Position numbers and translations under genes: made by a program. The notes under the pieces are model-generated. The model made no database searches and was not told where the DNA came from. It saw only the letters and a list, made by a program, of their open reading frames with translations. Of a stretch of 64,000 bases of DNA, positions 42,491-50,482 are shown in pieces. Source of the stretch: Izhakiella australiensis (GTDB taxonomy: Bacteria > Pseudomonadota > Gammaproteobacteria > Enterobacterales > Enterobacteriaceae); NCBI RefSeq assembly GCF_002006995.1, contig NZ_MRUL01000008.1:62001-126000 (forward strand), written 5' to 3'. Position 1 is the stretch's first letter. Each line of letters opens with the position of its first letter.

Positions 42491-44014
42491 GTGAGCTATA
42501 AACAGGTTATTGCGCTTAACGCGCTGTCGGAGGGTAAACCGGTCAGGAAACAACTGGGCGAAACGGCTTTTATTTTGCTGCGTGACGGTGAGCATATCCG
42601 CGCTTTTCAGGCTAAGTGCCCTCATGCAGGCGCGCCGCTTGAAGAAGGCGCAGTGTGTGATGGTAAGCTGATTTGCCCCTGGCATAAAGCAATGTTCGAC
42701 AGCCATAGTGGCCAGCTGCTGGAGCCGCTGGCGCTGAGCGATCTTAAGCGTTATGAGGTTCGCATTACTCATGGACAGGTTGAAGTGGACATTGATGCTG
42801 TTACTAAGGGCAATCAGATGGCCGATCCCGGTGACTGGCCGGTTTGGGTTATACTCGGCGCAGGCGCAGCGGGCAGCGCGGCGGCCTGGACGCTACGCCA
42901 TGAAGGTTTTGGCGGTAAGCTGATCATTGTCGATAAAGAGCCGCAGGCGCCTTATGATCGTACTGCGTTAACCAAGTTTGTTCCCGCCGGAAAAATGCGG
43001 CTGGATGAAGTACCAGGGTTGCTGAAAGCTGACTTCGAGCGCTACGTTGAGCGTCGTACGACCCGTGTCGTACGACTGGATGCAAAACAGAAAACGCTGT
43101 GGTTTAGCGACGGGAAATCCCTGCCGTTCGACCGTCTGCTGATTGCCAGCGGCGGTATGCCGGTGCGACCTGAAATTCCCGGCGTTGAGCTGGCGGGTGT
43201 GCATATTTTACGCAATATTGAACAGGCTGGCGGCTTGCTCAGCGAGGTTGAGGATTCTCAGCATCTGGTCATTATTGGTAATAGCTTTATCGGCATGGAG
43301 TTAGCTTCTGCCCTGCGCAATCAGGAAATTGATGTACAGGTGATTGCTCGCGATCCCCTACCGTTCAGGAAAATATTTGGCGATAAGATAGCCAGTTATT
43401 TCCGCGATCTGCATGAACAAAACGGTGTGCGCTTTATTACTGGTGATATCGCGGCGCTGGAGGGTGACGATAATCGGGTAACGGCGGTACGTCTGACGAA
43501 TGGAAAAACCATTAACGCAGATACCGTATTGTTAGCAACCGGCGTCGCGCCGGCGTGTGATTTTACTCATGATCTGCCACTGGAGGATAACGGCAGCCTG
43601 TTAGCCGATCGGTATTTACAGGTTGCGCCCGATATCTGGGGAGTCGGCGACTGCATCACCTGGACGGGTTCGCAGGGAAAACAGCATATCGAACACTGGC
43701 GCGTCGCGCAGCAGCAGGGACGAATTGCTGCGCTGAATATGCTGGGACAGCAACATTCGTTTGACCGGGTTCCCTTTTTCTGGACCACACAGTTTGGCAC
43801 CCGCTATGAATATCTCGGCAGCAGTGATGACTGGGATGAGTTCAGGTTGTTTGGTTCGCTGCAAGAAAAAGACTTTATCGCTCTTTATGGCCAGGAAGGG
43901 CATCTGCAAGCGCTGGCTTCATGCGGCCGCTATACTTTGACGGCGGATATGGTACAGCGTATGCAGCACCCAATGACCATGGAACAGGCCAAAGAGCATA
44001 TTCTGGCAACATGA
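42491..44014 (+). CDS. Rieske [2Fe-2S] / FAD-NAD(P)H oxidoreductase fusion (AIFM3-like)
   Basis: A 507-residue two-domain protein. The N-terminal Rieske domain (1-100) has C43-P-H45 and C62-P-W-H65, the [2Fe-2S] ligands. From about residue 115 a pyridine-nucleotide-disulfide oxidoreductase follows, with the FAD fold VILGAGAAGSAAA, the NAD fold HLVIIGNSFIGMELA and the FAD-closing GVGDCI. It is built like apoptosis-inducing-factor-like and ferredoxin reductases. It could feed electrons to an oxygenase, but none is near. GTG start with AGAGGAGC in front. I do not know its physiological role. Confidence 0.88.
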   Translation: MSYKQVIALNALSEGKPVRKQLGETAFILLRDGEHIRAFQAKCPHAGAPLEEGAVCDGKLICPWHKAMFDSHSGQLLEPLALSDLKRYEVRITHGQVEVDIDAVTKGNQMADPGDWPVWVILGAGAAGSAAAWTLRHEGFGGKLIIVDKEPQAPYDRTALTKFVPAGKMRLDEVPGLLKADFERYVERRTTRVVRLDAKQKTLWFSDGKSLPFDRLLIASGGMPVRPEIPGVELAGVHILRNIEQAGGLLSEVEDSQHLVIIGNSFIGMELASALRNQEIDVQVIARDPLPFRKIFGDKIASYFRDLHEQNGVRFITGDIAALEGDDNRVTAVRLTNGKTINADTVLLATGVAPACDFTHDLPLEDNGSLLADRYLQVAPDIWGVGDCITWTGSQGKQHIEHWRVAQQQGRIAALNMLGQQHSFDRVPFFWTTQFGTRYEYLGSSDDWDEFRLFGSLQEKDFIALYGQEGHLQALASCGRYTLTADMVQRMQHPMTMEQAKEHILAT

Positions 44015-44054
44015 TGCGCTGCGCTGTGCCCGGAAAGCGGCGCAGCGCCGGAGA

Positions 44055-44864
44055 TTAATTACGGCTCATCGCTTCAGATTTTGCCATGCAGCGCTGCATG
44101 GCTTCGATTACCGCCGAACGTAAGCCTTTCTCTTCCAGTGTTCTTACCGCTTCAATGGTCGTGCCGCCAGGAGAACAGACCATATCTTTCAGCTCTGCCG
44201 GATGCTTGCCGCTTTCCAGCACCATCTCAGCGGCGCCTTTAACCGCCTGCGCCGCGAACTGATACGCTTGCGCGCGCGGCAATCCGCCTAGCACCGCCGC
44301 ATCGGCCATCGCCTCAATCAGCATAAAAACGTAGGCTGGCGCGGAGCCGCTGGCGCCGACCACGGCGTGAATCTGATATTCGGGCACCACGGCAGCTTTA
44401 CCGAAGCTAGTGAAAATTTCCTGTACCTGCCGCATCTCTTCGCTGCTGACGTGGGTATTCGGCGTCAGCGAGGTCATTCCTTCGCCAACCAGCGCCGGCG
44501 TATTCGGCATAGCGCGAACTATCTTACGCTCATCGCCCAGCACCGAGGCCAGGGTTGCAATCGTGACCCCGGCGGCAATCGAAATAAACAGCGCATCGGG
44601 TTTCATGCTGGACGTCAGATCGCTGATTACCGACAGCATCACGTTAGGTTTTACGGCGCCGATCAGAATATCGGCATTGGCCGCTACCTGTGCCGCGCTG
44701 TTACCCGGCGTGATGCCGAACTTTTGCTGCATATCCCGGTTAGTGGCTGCCTTACGGTCAAACACCAGAATATTTTTGGCCTCGAAACGGCCGCCGTTAA
44801 CCAGGCCCGCAATGATCGCCTTTGACATGTTGCCGCAGCCAATAAAACCGATTTTCTTTTCCAT
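44055..44864 (-). CDS. proC: Pyrroline-5-carboxylate reductase
   Basis: A 269-residue enzyme, the same length as E. coli ProC, that makes L-proline from pyrroline-5-carboxylate with NADPH. The Rossmann loop is GFIGCGNMSKAII (residues 6-18), RAMPNTPA lies near 117, and the substrate end is MVCSPGGTTIEAV (about 228-240). The frame runs to 45005, but MEKKIGFIG at 44864 is the family start. It is next to the yaiI group, as in E. coli. Confidence 0.97.
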   Translation of the reverse strand: MEKKIGFIGCGNMSKAIIAGLVNGGRFEAKNILVFDRKAATNRDMQQKFGITPGNSAAQVAANADILIGAVKPNVMLSVISDLTSSMKPDALFISIAAGVTIATLASVLGDERKIVRAMPNTPALVGEGMTSLTPNTHVSSEEMRQVQEIFTSFGKAAVVPEYQIHAVVGASGSAPAYVFMLIEAMADAAVLGGLPRAQAYQFAAQAVKGAAEMVLESGKHPAELKDMVCSPGGTTIEAVRTLEEKGLRSAVIEAMQRCMAKSEAMSRN

Positions 44865-44966
44865 CGTGAAGTTCTCTGTCATGCGCAATATTGCCTGACA
44901 GCTTACGTCATTCTGCGCTGGATGCCAGCGTTGGCTACACTTAGACGACAGCGCATGGGAGAAAAA

Positions 44967-45485
44967 ATGAGCCGCAATCAGCCTGATGAAGAACGCAGCC
45001 GCCATTCCCCGGTACAGGAAAATATGTCCTGGCAGCAGCTGGAATGGCGCATACAGCGTATTGGCGCAGTCCTGCTGATGATTATTGTGCTAGCGGGTGC
45101 CTGTGGATTGTTTTCTAAGGGATTTCTCAGTAACCGTACTCTGACCTCTGACGATGGCCGCCTGCAGGTGGAATATCAGCGATTTGGCCTGTTCGATAGC
45201 GACATGTCGATGGTTATCCGCGAGCTGCGTACTGGAAATGGGCCGCTGGTGCTTACCTTAAGTAGTGAAGCCATGGATAACTTTCAGATTCAAACGTTGC
45301 AACCTCAACCGCTGCGGGCCGTGAGTACGCATCACCAAATGACTATCAGCTGGCCGCGCGACAGCGTAGAAAACGGCGCTTCGGTATGGATAGGCCTGCA
45401 GCCCCAGAAGCCGGGCTATTATCCGATTACGATAAGCACCTCTGAAGGTTCCAGAGTGCAGTTTTCCCAGTGGATCTATCCTTAG
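44967..45485 (+). CDS. Single-pass membrane protein of unknown function, 172 residues
   Basis: I do not recognise this protein. A charged N-terminus (SRNQPDEERSRHS...) is followed by one helix at about residues 32-52 (GAVLLMIIVLAGACGLF), then a beta-rich domain with GRLQVEYQRFGL and a C-terminal GYYPITI...QFSQWIYP, likely periplasmic. The ATG at 44967 has GGGAG upstream; an in-frame ATG 12 bases earlier is an alternative. It lies 8 bases before the DUF421 gene, so they are probably one operon and may act together. Confidence 0.82.
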   Translation: MSRNQPDEERSRHSPVQENMSWQQLEWRIQRIGAVLLMIIVLAGACGLFSKGFLSNRTLTSDDGRLQVEYQRFGLFDSDMSMVIRELRTGNGPLVLTLSSEAMDNFQIQTLQPQPLRAVSTHHQMTISWPRDSVENGASVWIGLQPQKPGYYPITISTSEGSRVQFSQWIYP

Positions 45486-45493
45486 GAGCTGAG

Positions 45494-45943
45494 ATGGAAA
45501 CGGTACTACGCGCTGCCAGCATGTATTTTGTGCTGATGATTGTTCTGAAGATCGCCGGACGGCGTCCGCTGCTGGAAATGACCTCGTTTGACTTAATCCT
45601 GCTGTTGATTATCAGCGAGGCGACGCAGCAGGCGCTGCTCGGCGACGATTTCTCGGTGACCGGAGCGTCGCTGACCATTGTAACGTTAATCACCATTGAT
45701 ATCGCTTTTGGCAGGCTGAAAGGATGGTTTCCACGGCTGGAGCTGTTAATTGACGGCAGCGCCTTGATTCTGGTTGAGCACGGCAAGCTGCTACCGAAGC
45801 GCGCCCGCCGGGCGGGAATTACTGAAGAGGATATTCTGCATACTGCGCGCAGCACACAGGGTTTGGAGCGGATTGATCAGATTAAATTTGCCATTCTGGA
45901 AAAGAACGGCAAAATCTCCATCATTCCCACCAGCGCGCAGTAA
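45494..45943 (+). CDS. DUF421 (YetF/YcaP-like) membrane protein
   Basis: A 149-residue protein with three helices in the first half ([50 protein letters not shown]), then the small DUF421 domain ([29 protein letters not shown]). It ends in [12 protein letters not shown], the typical DUF421 end. The function is unknown. The start has TTAGGAGC at ideal spacing. It sits between the single-pass protein and yaiI and is most likely co-transcribed with both. Confidence 0.88.
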   Translation: METVLRAASMYFVLMIVLKIAGRRPLLEMTSFDLILLLIISEATQQALLGDDFSVTGASLTIVTLITIDIAFGRLKGWFPRLELLIDGSALILVEHGKLLPKRARRAGITEEDILHTARSTQGLERIDQIKFAILEKNGKISIIPTSAQ

Positions 45944-45953
45944 AGGAAACGTT

Positions 45954-46400
45954 ATGTCTATCTGGGTTGATGCCGATGCCTGTCCGAAAGTCATCAAAGA
46001 GGTATTGTATCGCGCAGCCGATCGTGAGCAGGTCACCGTGACCTTTGTTGCTAATCAGCCGCTGACGGTGCCGGCATCGCGCTTTTTGCGCACGCTGCGC
46101 GTGGCTGCTGGTTTTGACGTGGCAGACAATGAAATCGTCCGTCGCGTTGAGGCGGGTGATTTGGTGGTAACCGCCGATATTCCCCTGGCCGCTGAAGTAT
46201 TGGAAAAAGGCGCGGTAGCGCTTAACCCGCGCGGCGAACGCTACAGCGAAGCCACCATTCGCGAGCGTCTGACGATGCGTGATTTTATGGATACCCTGCG
46301 CGCCAGCGGCATCCAGACCGGCGGTCCCGCGTCGCTGAGCCAGCGTGACCGGCAGCTGTTCGCCTCCGGTCTCGATGAGTGGCTGCGCCAGCGGCGCTGA
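45954..46400 (+). CDS. yaiI: YaiI, UPF0178 family protein
   Basis: A 148-residue NYN/PIN-like protein (E. coli 152). The start [15 protein letters not shown] and [13 protein letters not shown] hold the acidic residues of that fold, so an RNA- or DNA-cutting activity has been guessed, but none is proven. AAAGGAAAC precedes the ATG 10 bases after the DUF421 stop. In E. coli yaiI lies next to proC and aroL. It converges with ddpX 5 bases away. Confidence 0.94.
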   Translation: MSIWVDADACPKVIKEVLYRAADREQVTVTFVANQPLTVPASRFLRTLRVAAGFDVADNEIVRRVEAGDLVVTADIPLAAEVLEKGAVALNPRGERYSEATIRERLTMRDFMDTLRASGIQTGGPASLSQRDRQLFASGLDEWLRQRR

Positions 46401-46404
46401 GGTT

Positions 46405-46971
46405 TTACCGCGTTAGCGGATAACAGTCAAAGTGGTCATCAAGCAGCGGATAGTCGCGGGCGTTGGGCAGTTCAAAGTGCCACCACTCCGTTGCCATGCC
46501 GACAAAGCCGGCGCCAAACATAATCGCATTCAGCAGCAGACGATTACGCTGGGCAGCAACAGGCACATCGGGATTATATGAATGGGAAATAGCCCGCATA
46601 TCATCAAAACCTGCGCCCATCTCCAGCGCCTCGCCGCTCTCATCAAGCAGGGTTAAATCCACTGCCGTACCGCGGCTGTGATTGGAGCCAATCTCTACCG
46701 GCACCACAAACTGCGGGTCCGGGCAGGCGTGCCAGAGATGAGCCTGGGCCTGCGTCGGGCGGTAAGCGTCATAGATCAGCAGGGTAAACCCGGCGAGGCG
46801 GGCGATCGCGGCGCTGCGGGCTAATTTTTCCGCGGCGTCAGCGTGTAGCAGGGCGCGTGGATGCCGATAAATTGGCTTGCCGGTAATATTATCATCGCTG
46901 GCGTATTTAAGTTCGATGCGGGCGCCAGGCACGCGCTGGCTGATATCAACCAGCTGGGTTTGATGCGACAT
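46405..46971 (-). CDS. ddpX: D-alanyl-D-alanine dipeptidase, VanX/DdpX type
   Basis: A 188-residue zinc dipeptidase (E. coli DdpX 193) that hydrolyses D-Ala-D-Ala. The zinc ligands H98, D105 and H165 are in SNHSRGTAVD and EWWHFE, the base is E162, and R71 is in YDAYRP. No signal peptide is present, so it acts in the cytosol. In E. coli it is the first gene of the ddp transporter operon; here it stands alone. It could recycle D-Ala as a nutrient; vancomycin-type resistance needs other genes that are not present. Confidence 0.93.
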   Translation of the reverse strand: MSHQTQLVDISQRVPGARIELKYASDDNITGKPIYRHPRALLHADAAEKLARSAAIARLAGFTLLIYDAYRPTQAQAHLWHACPDPQFVVPVEIGSNHSRGTAVDLTLLDESGEALEMGAGFDDMRAISHSYNPDVPVAAQRNRLLLNAIMFGAGFVGMATEWWHFELPNARDYPLLDDHFDCYPLTR

Positions 46972-47256
46972 GCGTTTTCCTGTGTTTAATTCGCGGCGTT
47001 GAGTGTATCCGACTGCGCGGCGCGGTTAAATCAGCCATGAGTAACCGTGCGCTGGCTTTTTGCTGCATCAGTCGTATCAATACGTTATACCTTTTTTTCC
47101 TTCCCGGATCGCTTTCAGACTGAGATACAGGCTATTTATCGGCCTTGCACCGCGTCAGCCTCGCCATTTTCAACCGCACGTATTTTCCTTTCGGCCACGC
47201 TCGCAAAAACGTTATCAGGCGCTGGGCTTACGTTCTTCGCCAGTCACAATAATGGC
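46972..47256. other. ddpX-ppdA spacer, nothing identified
   Basis: The 285 bases between the divergent ddpX and ppdA starts hold no recognised gene. A reading frame continues upstream of ppdA to 47047 but does not look like a protein. The ppdA promoter must be here; I could not pick it. Confidence 0.5.
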
Positions 47257-47715
47257 ATGCGTAAATTAACCTGCGGCGGATTCACTCTGTTGGAAATGAT
47301 AATTGTGATGCTGATATCCAGCCTGCTTGCCGTCGGCACGGTACAGGGATGGCAACGCTGGCAGCAGCAGTGGCACCTTCAGGACAGCGCCAGCCAACTG
47401 CGGCAGTTTTTACTCGGGCTGCGCTCGGCGGCGAGCTGGCACAATAGCAACTGGCTTATCCGGGGGCGAACCGGCGCTGACTGGTGTCTGGAGGGGATTG
47501 AAGACAGCGACCTGGTGGCGGAACAGCGTTTGTGCGCACCCTGGCAGGACGTTCATTTGCAGGCTACCACTGCCGACGTTGGTTTTTATGGACGCCGCGA
47601 CGTGGCGCGGCCGGGAAGCTTTATCCTGCAAAATGCCGCCGGTTCGATGCGTGTCGTGGTGGCATCGCGCGGGCGAATTCGTATCTGTGCTGATGGTGAT
47701 ACGGCGTGCGGCTGA
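47257..47715 (+). CDS. ppdA: PpdA, type IV pilin-like minor pseudopilin
   Basis: A 152-residue prepilin (E. coli 156). The basic leader is followed by CGGFTLLEMIIVM, with the G/F prepilin cleavage site and the Glu at +5, and a long hydrophobic helix. The C-terminal globular part has a cysteine pair. The start at 47257 (MRKLTCGG) is chosen for a short leader; no good Shine-Dalgarno is seen, so a different start remains possible. It overlaps ppdB by 10 bases. The prepilin peptidase is not in the window. Confidence 0.9.
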   Translation: MRKLTCGGFTLLEMIIVMLISSLLAVGTVQGWQRWQQQWHLQDSASQLRQFLLGLRSAASWHNSNWLIRGRTGADWCLEGIEDSDLVAEQRLCAPWQDVHLQATTADVGFYGRRDVARPGSFILQNAAGSMRVVVASRGRIRICADGDTACG

Positions 47716-48272
47716 TCAATCAGCGGGGTTTTACGCTGATTGAAATGCTGATCGCTCTGCTGCTAATGGCTATTTTATTCCCGCTTGCCGGGCGATTTTT
47801 ATCGGCGCTGACTGCCGCCAATTTGCAGCAATCCATGCTGGCGCAGCTGCACGATGAGGCCTACTACCTGGCTTTTTCCCTGGAGAAGGCCGTGCGCCGT
47901 GCGGGATATTGTCATGGCGACTGTGCCGGCACTGGCTTAACCCTCAGCGCTGCGCATTGCCTGCTGATACGTTGGGATGAGAACAGCGATGGTCGCTGGG
48001 AACCGCCCTCATCGGCATACAGCGACTATTACGGTTACCGTCTGCGCGCCGGCAATCTTGAAACACAGCGCGGGGTCGCTGACTGTAATGGCAGTGGCTG
48101 GGAAAAAATGAACGATCCCCATAACGTGCGGATAACTGCGTTTAATTTGCAAGTACAGGGCGATCGCGTGTGGTTTCGTCTCAGAATGCGCTCGGTGCGA
48201 TGGCCAGCGCTTGAAGTTGAGGTCCAAAGATGGGTGACCAGGGAGAACGGCGATGCTGCGACAAAGGGGTAG
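47706..48272 (+). CDS. ppdB: PpdB, type IV pilin-like minor pseudopilin
   Basis: A 188-residue prepilin. The leader MRLINQRG is followed by FTLIEMLIALLLMAI, giving cleavage at G/F and Glu at +5. It continues with a globular part containing cysteine pairs. The GTG at 47706 lies within the ppdA end. It overlaps ygdB by 20 bases. In E. coli ppdAB-ygdB-ppdC lies in the same place, before recC; no pilus function has been firmly shown. Confidence 0.92.
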   Translation: MRLINQRGFTLIEMLIALLLMAILFPLAGRFLSALTAANLQQSMLAQLHDEAYYLAFSLEKAVRRAGYCHGDCAGTGLTLSAAHCLLIRWDENSDGRWEPPSSAYSDYYGYRLRAGNLETQRGVADCNGSGWEKMNDPHNVRITAFNLQVQGDRVWFRLRMRSVRWPALEVEVQRWVTRENGDAATKG

Positions 48273-48660
48273 TAGTGCTTCTGGCATGGTGATGATATTG
48301 ATGCTGGCCGCGATATTGGTGATGCACGGTAATCTGCGGCAGCTTTCTGCCGGCTGGTTCAGCGTGGTGGGCGAGCAGCATTTTATTCGTCAGCAGGTGG
48401 CGGCCAGTTCGGCGCTGGCGTGGGGCATCCGTCGCCACTGGCGGGCTGCGGCGGGCTGGCACTGCCAGTTCTACCCACACTTGTCCTGGCGCGCCTGCCT
48501 GCTAATGAACGGCGAGGGCAATGAGGGCGTAATTCGTGGCGACAGCGGCGCGGGGTCGCTCAGCGTCTGGCGCTGGATTGAACTGCGGCGGGGGCTGCTC
48601 AGGCCGAAGCCGCGCGGCTGGATAGATTACTGTCCTCTGACGCAGGATTGCCAGCCGTGA
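48253..48660 (+). CDS. ygdB: YgdB, GspK-like protein of the pseudopilin operon (DUF2509)
   Basis: A 135-residue protein matching E. coli YgdB. It starts MLRQRGSSASGMVMILML, a prepilin-like leader and helix but without the Glu at +5, as in GspK-type tip subunits. The end, WIDYCPLTQDCQP, is conserved. GGGAG precedes the ATG inside the end of ppdB. It overlaps ppdC by 4 bases (GTGA). Confidence 0.92.
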   Translation: MLRQRGSSASGMVMILMLAAILVMHGNLRQLSAGWFSVVGEQHFIRQQVAASSALAWGIRRHWRAAAGWHCQFYPHLSWRACLLMNGEGNEGVIRGDSGAGSLSVWRWIELRRGLLRPKPRGWIDYCPLTQDCQP

Positions 48661-48965
48661 GCTATTCTCAGGATGGATTCAGCCTGCCGGAGGTACTGCT
48701 GGCGCTGCTGTTAATGAATATGACGCTTTGCGCAGTACTACAGGGACAGCAGGCGATGAGTCAGGGGTTCGCCGGGCAATGGCAGCAGCGGGAGCGCTGG
48801 CAGGCGCTGCGCCAGAGCTTACAAGGACTGTCTGCCAGCGATCGTGCTATTTATCTACAGCGTCGTCCCGGGCCGCAAGGTTGTCAGCTCTATCAGGCTT
48901 CAACGCGCTGGCGGCAAAAAAACATCCGCCTTAATCAGCTGATTTGCGACAAACTAACACCCTGA
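48657..48965 (+). CDS. ppdC: PpdC, type IV pilin-like minor pseudopilin
   Basis: A 102-residue prepilin (E. coli 107). After MSYSQDG comes FSLPEVLLALLLMNM, with cleavage at G/F and Glu at +5. The C-terminus has a cysteine pair (QGCQLY and LICDKL). The GTG in the GTGA overlap with ygdB is the likely start. It ends the operon; in E. coli recC follows directly, while here two extra genes intervene. Confidence 0.9.
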   Translation: MSYSQDGFSLPEVLLALLLMNMTLCAVLQGQQAMSQGFAGQWQQRERWQALRQSLQGLSASDRAIYLQRRPGPQGCQLYQASTRWRQKNIRLNQLICDKLTP

Positions 48966-49045
48966 AAAATAAAAGATAAGGCTTCTCTGCGCGGCGGGTC
49001 GCCGATATACTCGGGCTAAAAGCAGAAGATCGCCGGAGGTGGGGT

Positions 49046-49519
49046 ATGGATATAAGCATTATCTGGTGGGCGTGGATTATCGTCAGCGGCCTGTTTTTAC
49101 TGGTTGAATTAATGACCACGACCTTTTTTGGCCTATGGATGGCGATTGCGGCGTTAGTGCCCGCACTGGTCGCTTTAATCTGGCCCGAACTAAGCATTGA
49201 ATGGCAGCTGGGACTATGGATTATCGCCATGTTGCTATGTGGTTGGTTATGGTCGCGCTATAACAGAAAATATAATTCTCCCGAGGCATTAGAAGATTCG
49301 CTATCAGGGCAAATCGGCGTGCTGGCGCGTGGATGTTCCTCAACCCAACAGGGGCTTTTGTTATTGCAAAAACCCGTTATGGGCGCCAGCGAATGGCGCT
49401 GCGTCTCTGATGAGCCCCTGCCGGCGGATACCAGGGTGGTGGTAACAGAGCAGCTTGAAAAATATCTGGTGCGCGTTGCGCGCACGCAGTCATTACATCA
49501 ACAAAGTGGAGGTGTGTAA
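49046..49519 (+). CDS. NfeD-family membrane protein (YbbK/YbbJ type)
   Basis: A 157-residue protein with three helices in the first 80 residues (IIVSGLFLLVELMTTTFFGLWMAIAALVPAL, LGLWIIAMLLCGWLW) and a soluble C-terminal OB-like domain (LSGQIGVLARG...LPADTRVVV). This is the NfeD layout, and NfeD proteins are usually paired with an SPFH protein. The next gene is one, and starts on the stop codon (TAATG). CGGAGG precedes the ATG. Confidence 0.9.
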   Translation: MDISIIWWAWIIVSGLFLLVELMTTTFFGLWMAIAALVPALVALIWPELSIEWQLGLWIIAMLLCGWLWSRYNRKYNSPEALEDSLSGQIGVLARGCSSTQQGLLLLQKPVMGASEWRCVSDEPLPADTRVVVTEQLEKYLVRVARTQSLHQQSGGV

Positions 49520-50460
49520 TGCAGGTGGGATTATTTGCCATAGTCATTTTATTAATCGTCGTACTGGTCACGCTGTTTAAATGCGTGCGCATCGTCCCGC
49601 AGGGACAGCAATGGATCGTTGAACGCTTAGGTAAGTATCACGTTACGTTAAGCGCCGGTTTGAATATTCTCATTCCTTACCTTGATAACGTTGCTTATAA
49701 ACTGTCAACCAAAGATCAGATGTTTGATATTCCAACCCAGGAAGTCATTACTCGCGATAATGCGGTGGTCAGCGTTAATGCTATCTGCTTTGTGAAAATA
49801 GCCGATCCGCAGAAAGCGGCTTACGGCGTAGAGAATTTTGAGATAGCGACGGTGAATCTTGGCATGACGTCGCTGCGTGCCACCATTGGTAAGATGGATT
49901 TGGATGAAAGCCTGTCGTCACGGGACGTCATCAAGGGCGAACTGCTGAGGATGATGGCCGATCAAATGACCGACTGGGGACTTATCGTTCGTTCAATTGA
50001 GATCCAGGACATTAATCCTTCCGCCTCGATGCAGGTCGCGATGGAGCAGCAGGCGGCGGCAGAGCGTGAAAGAAAAGCCATTGAAACGCGTGCAGCAGGT
50101 AAAAAACGCGCGGCAATTCTCGAGGCTGAAGGGGTTAAGCAGTCGACCATTCTGAAGGCGGAAGCGGATCAGGAAGCGGCGGTTCGCCAGGCTGCCGCTG
50201 CGGTTTCTCTTGCCGAAGGGACCAAGCATGCCAACCAGCTGCTGGCTGACAGCGTTAGCATGTCTGGTGGACAGGAGGCGTTGAACTATCAGCTGGCCAC
50301 GCGCTATGTCGATACCCTCGCGGCGTTATCAACCAGCAATAACAGCAAGGTTATTGCCATGCCCGCCGATCTGGCGAAGTCTATTGGCGGGCTGGTCAAC
50401 GCCGGGGTTGCTTTAGGCGCAGGGTCTGACATCGCCGCGCAGCCGCCAGCGCAAAAATAA
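49519..50460 (+). CDS. SPFH/band-7 (stomatin/QmcA-like) membrane scaffold protein
   Basis: A 313-residue protein with one N-terminal helix (FAIVILLIVVLVTLF), then the SPFH domain (VPQGQQWIVERLGKYH, EVITRDNAVVSV, LRATIGKMDLDESLSSRD) and a coiled-coil part (AAAERERKAIETRAAGKK...). It forms membrane microdomain scaffolds and often regulates FtsH or other proteases. It resembles QmcA, but the copy here is in a new place and paired with NfeD. recC follows after 22 bases. Confidence 0.92.
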   Translation: MQVGLFAIVILLIVVLVTLFKCVRIVPQGQQWIVERLGKYHVTLSAGLNILIPYLDNVAYKLSTKDQMFDIPTQEVITRDNAVVSVNAICFVKIADPQKAAYGVENFEIATVNLGMTSLRATIGKMDLDESLSSRDVIKGELLRMMADQMTDWGLIVRSIEIQDINPSASMQVAMEQQAAAERERKAIETRAAGKKRAAILEAEGVKQSTILKAEADQEAAVRQAAAAVSLAEGTKHANQLLADSVSMSGGQEALNYQLATRYVDTLAALSTSNNSKVIAMPADLAKSIGGLVNAGVALGAGSDIAAQPPAQK

Positions 50461-50482
50461 CTAAGTCATCGCGGGAAAAGGT

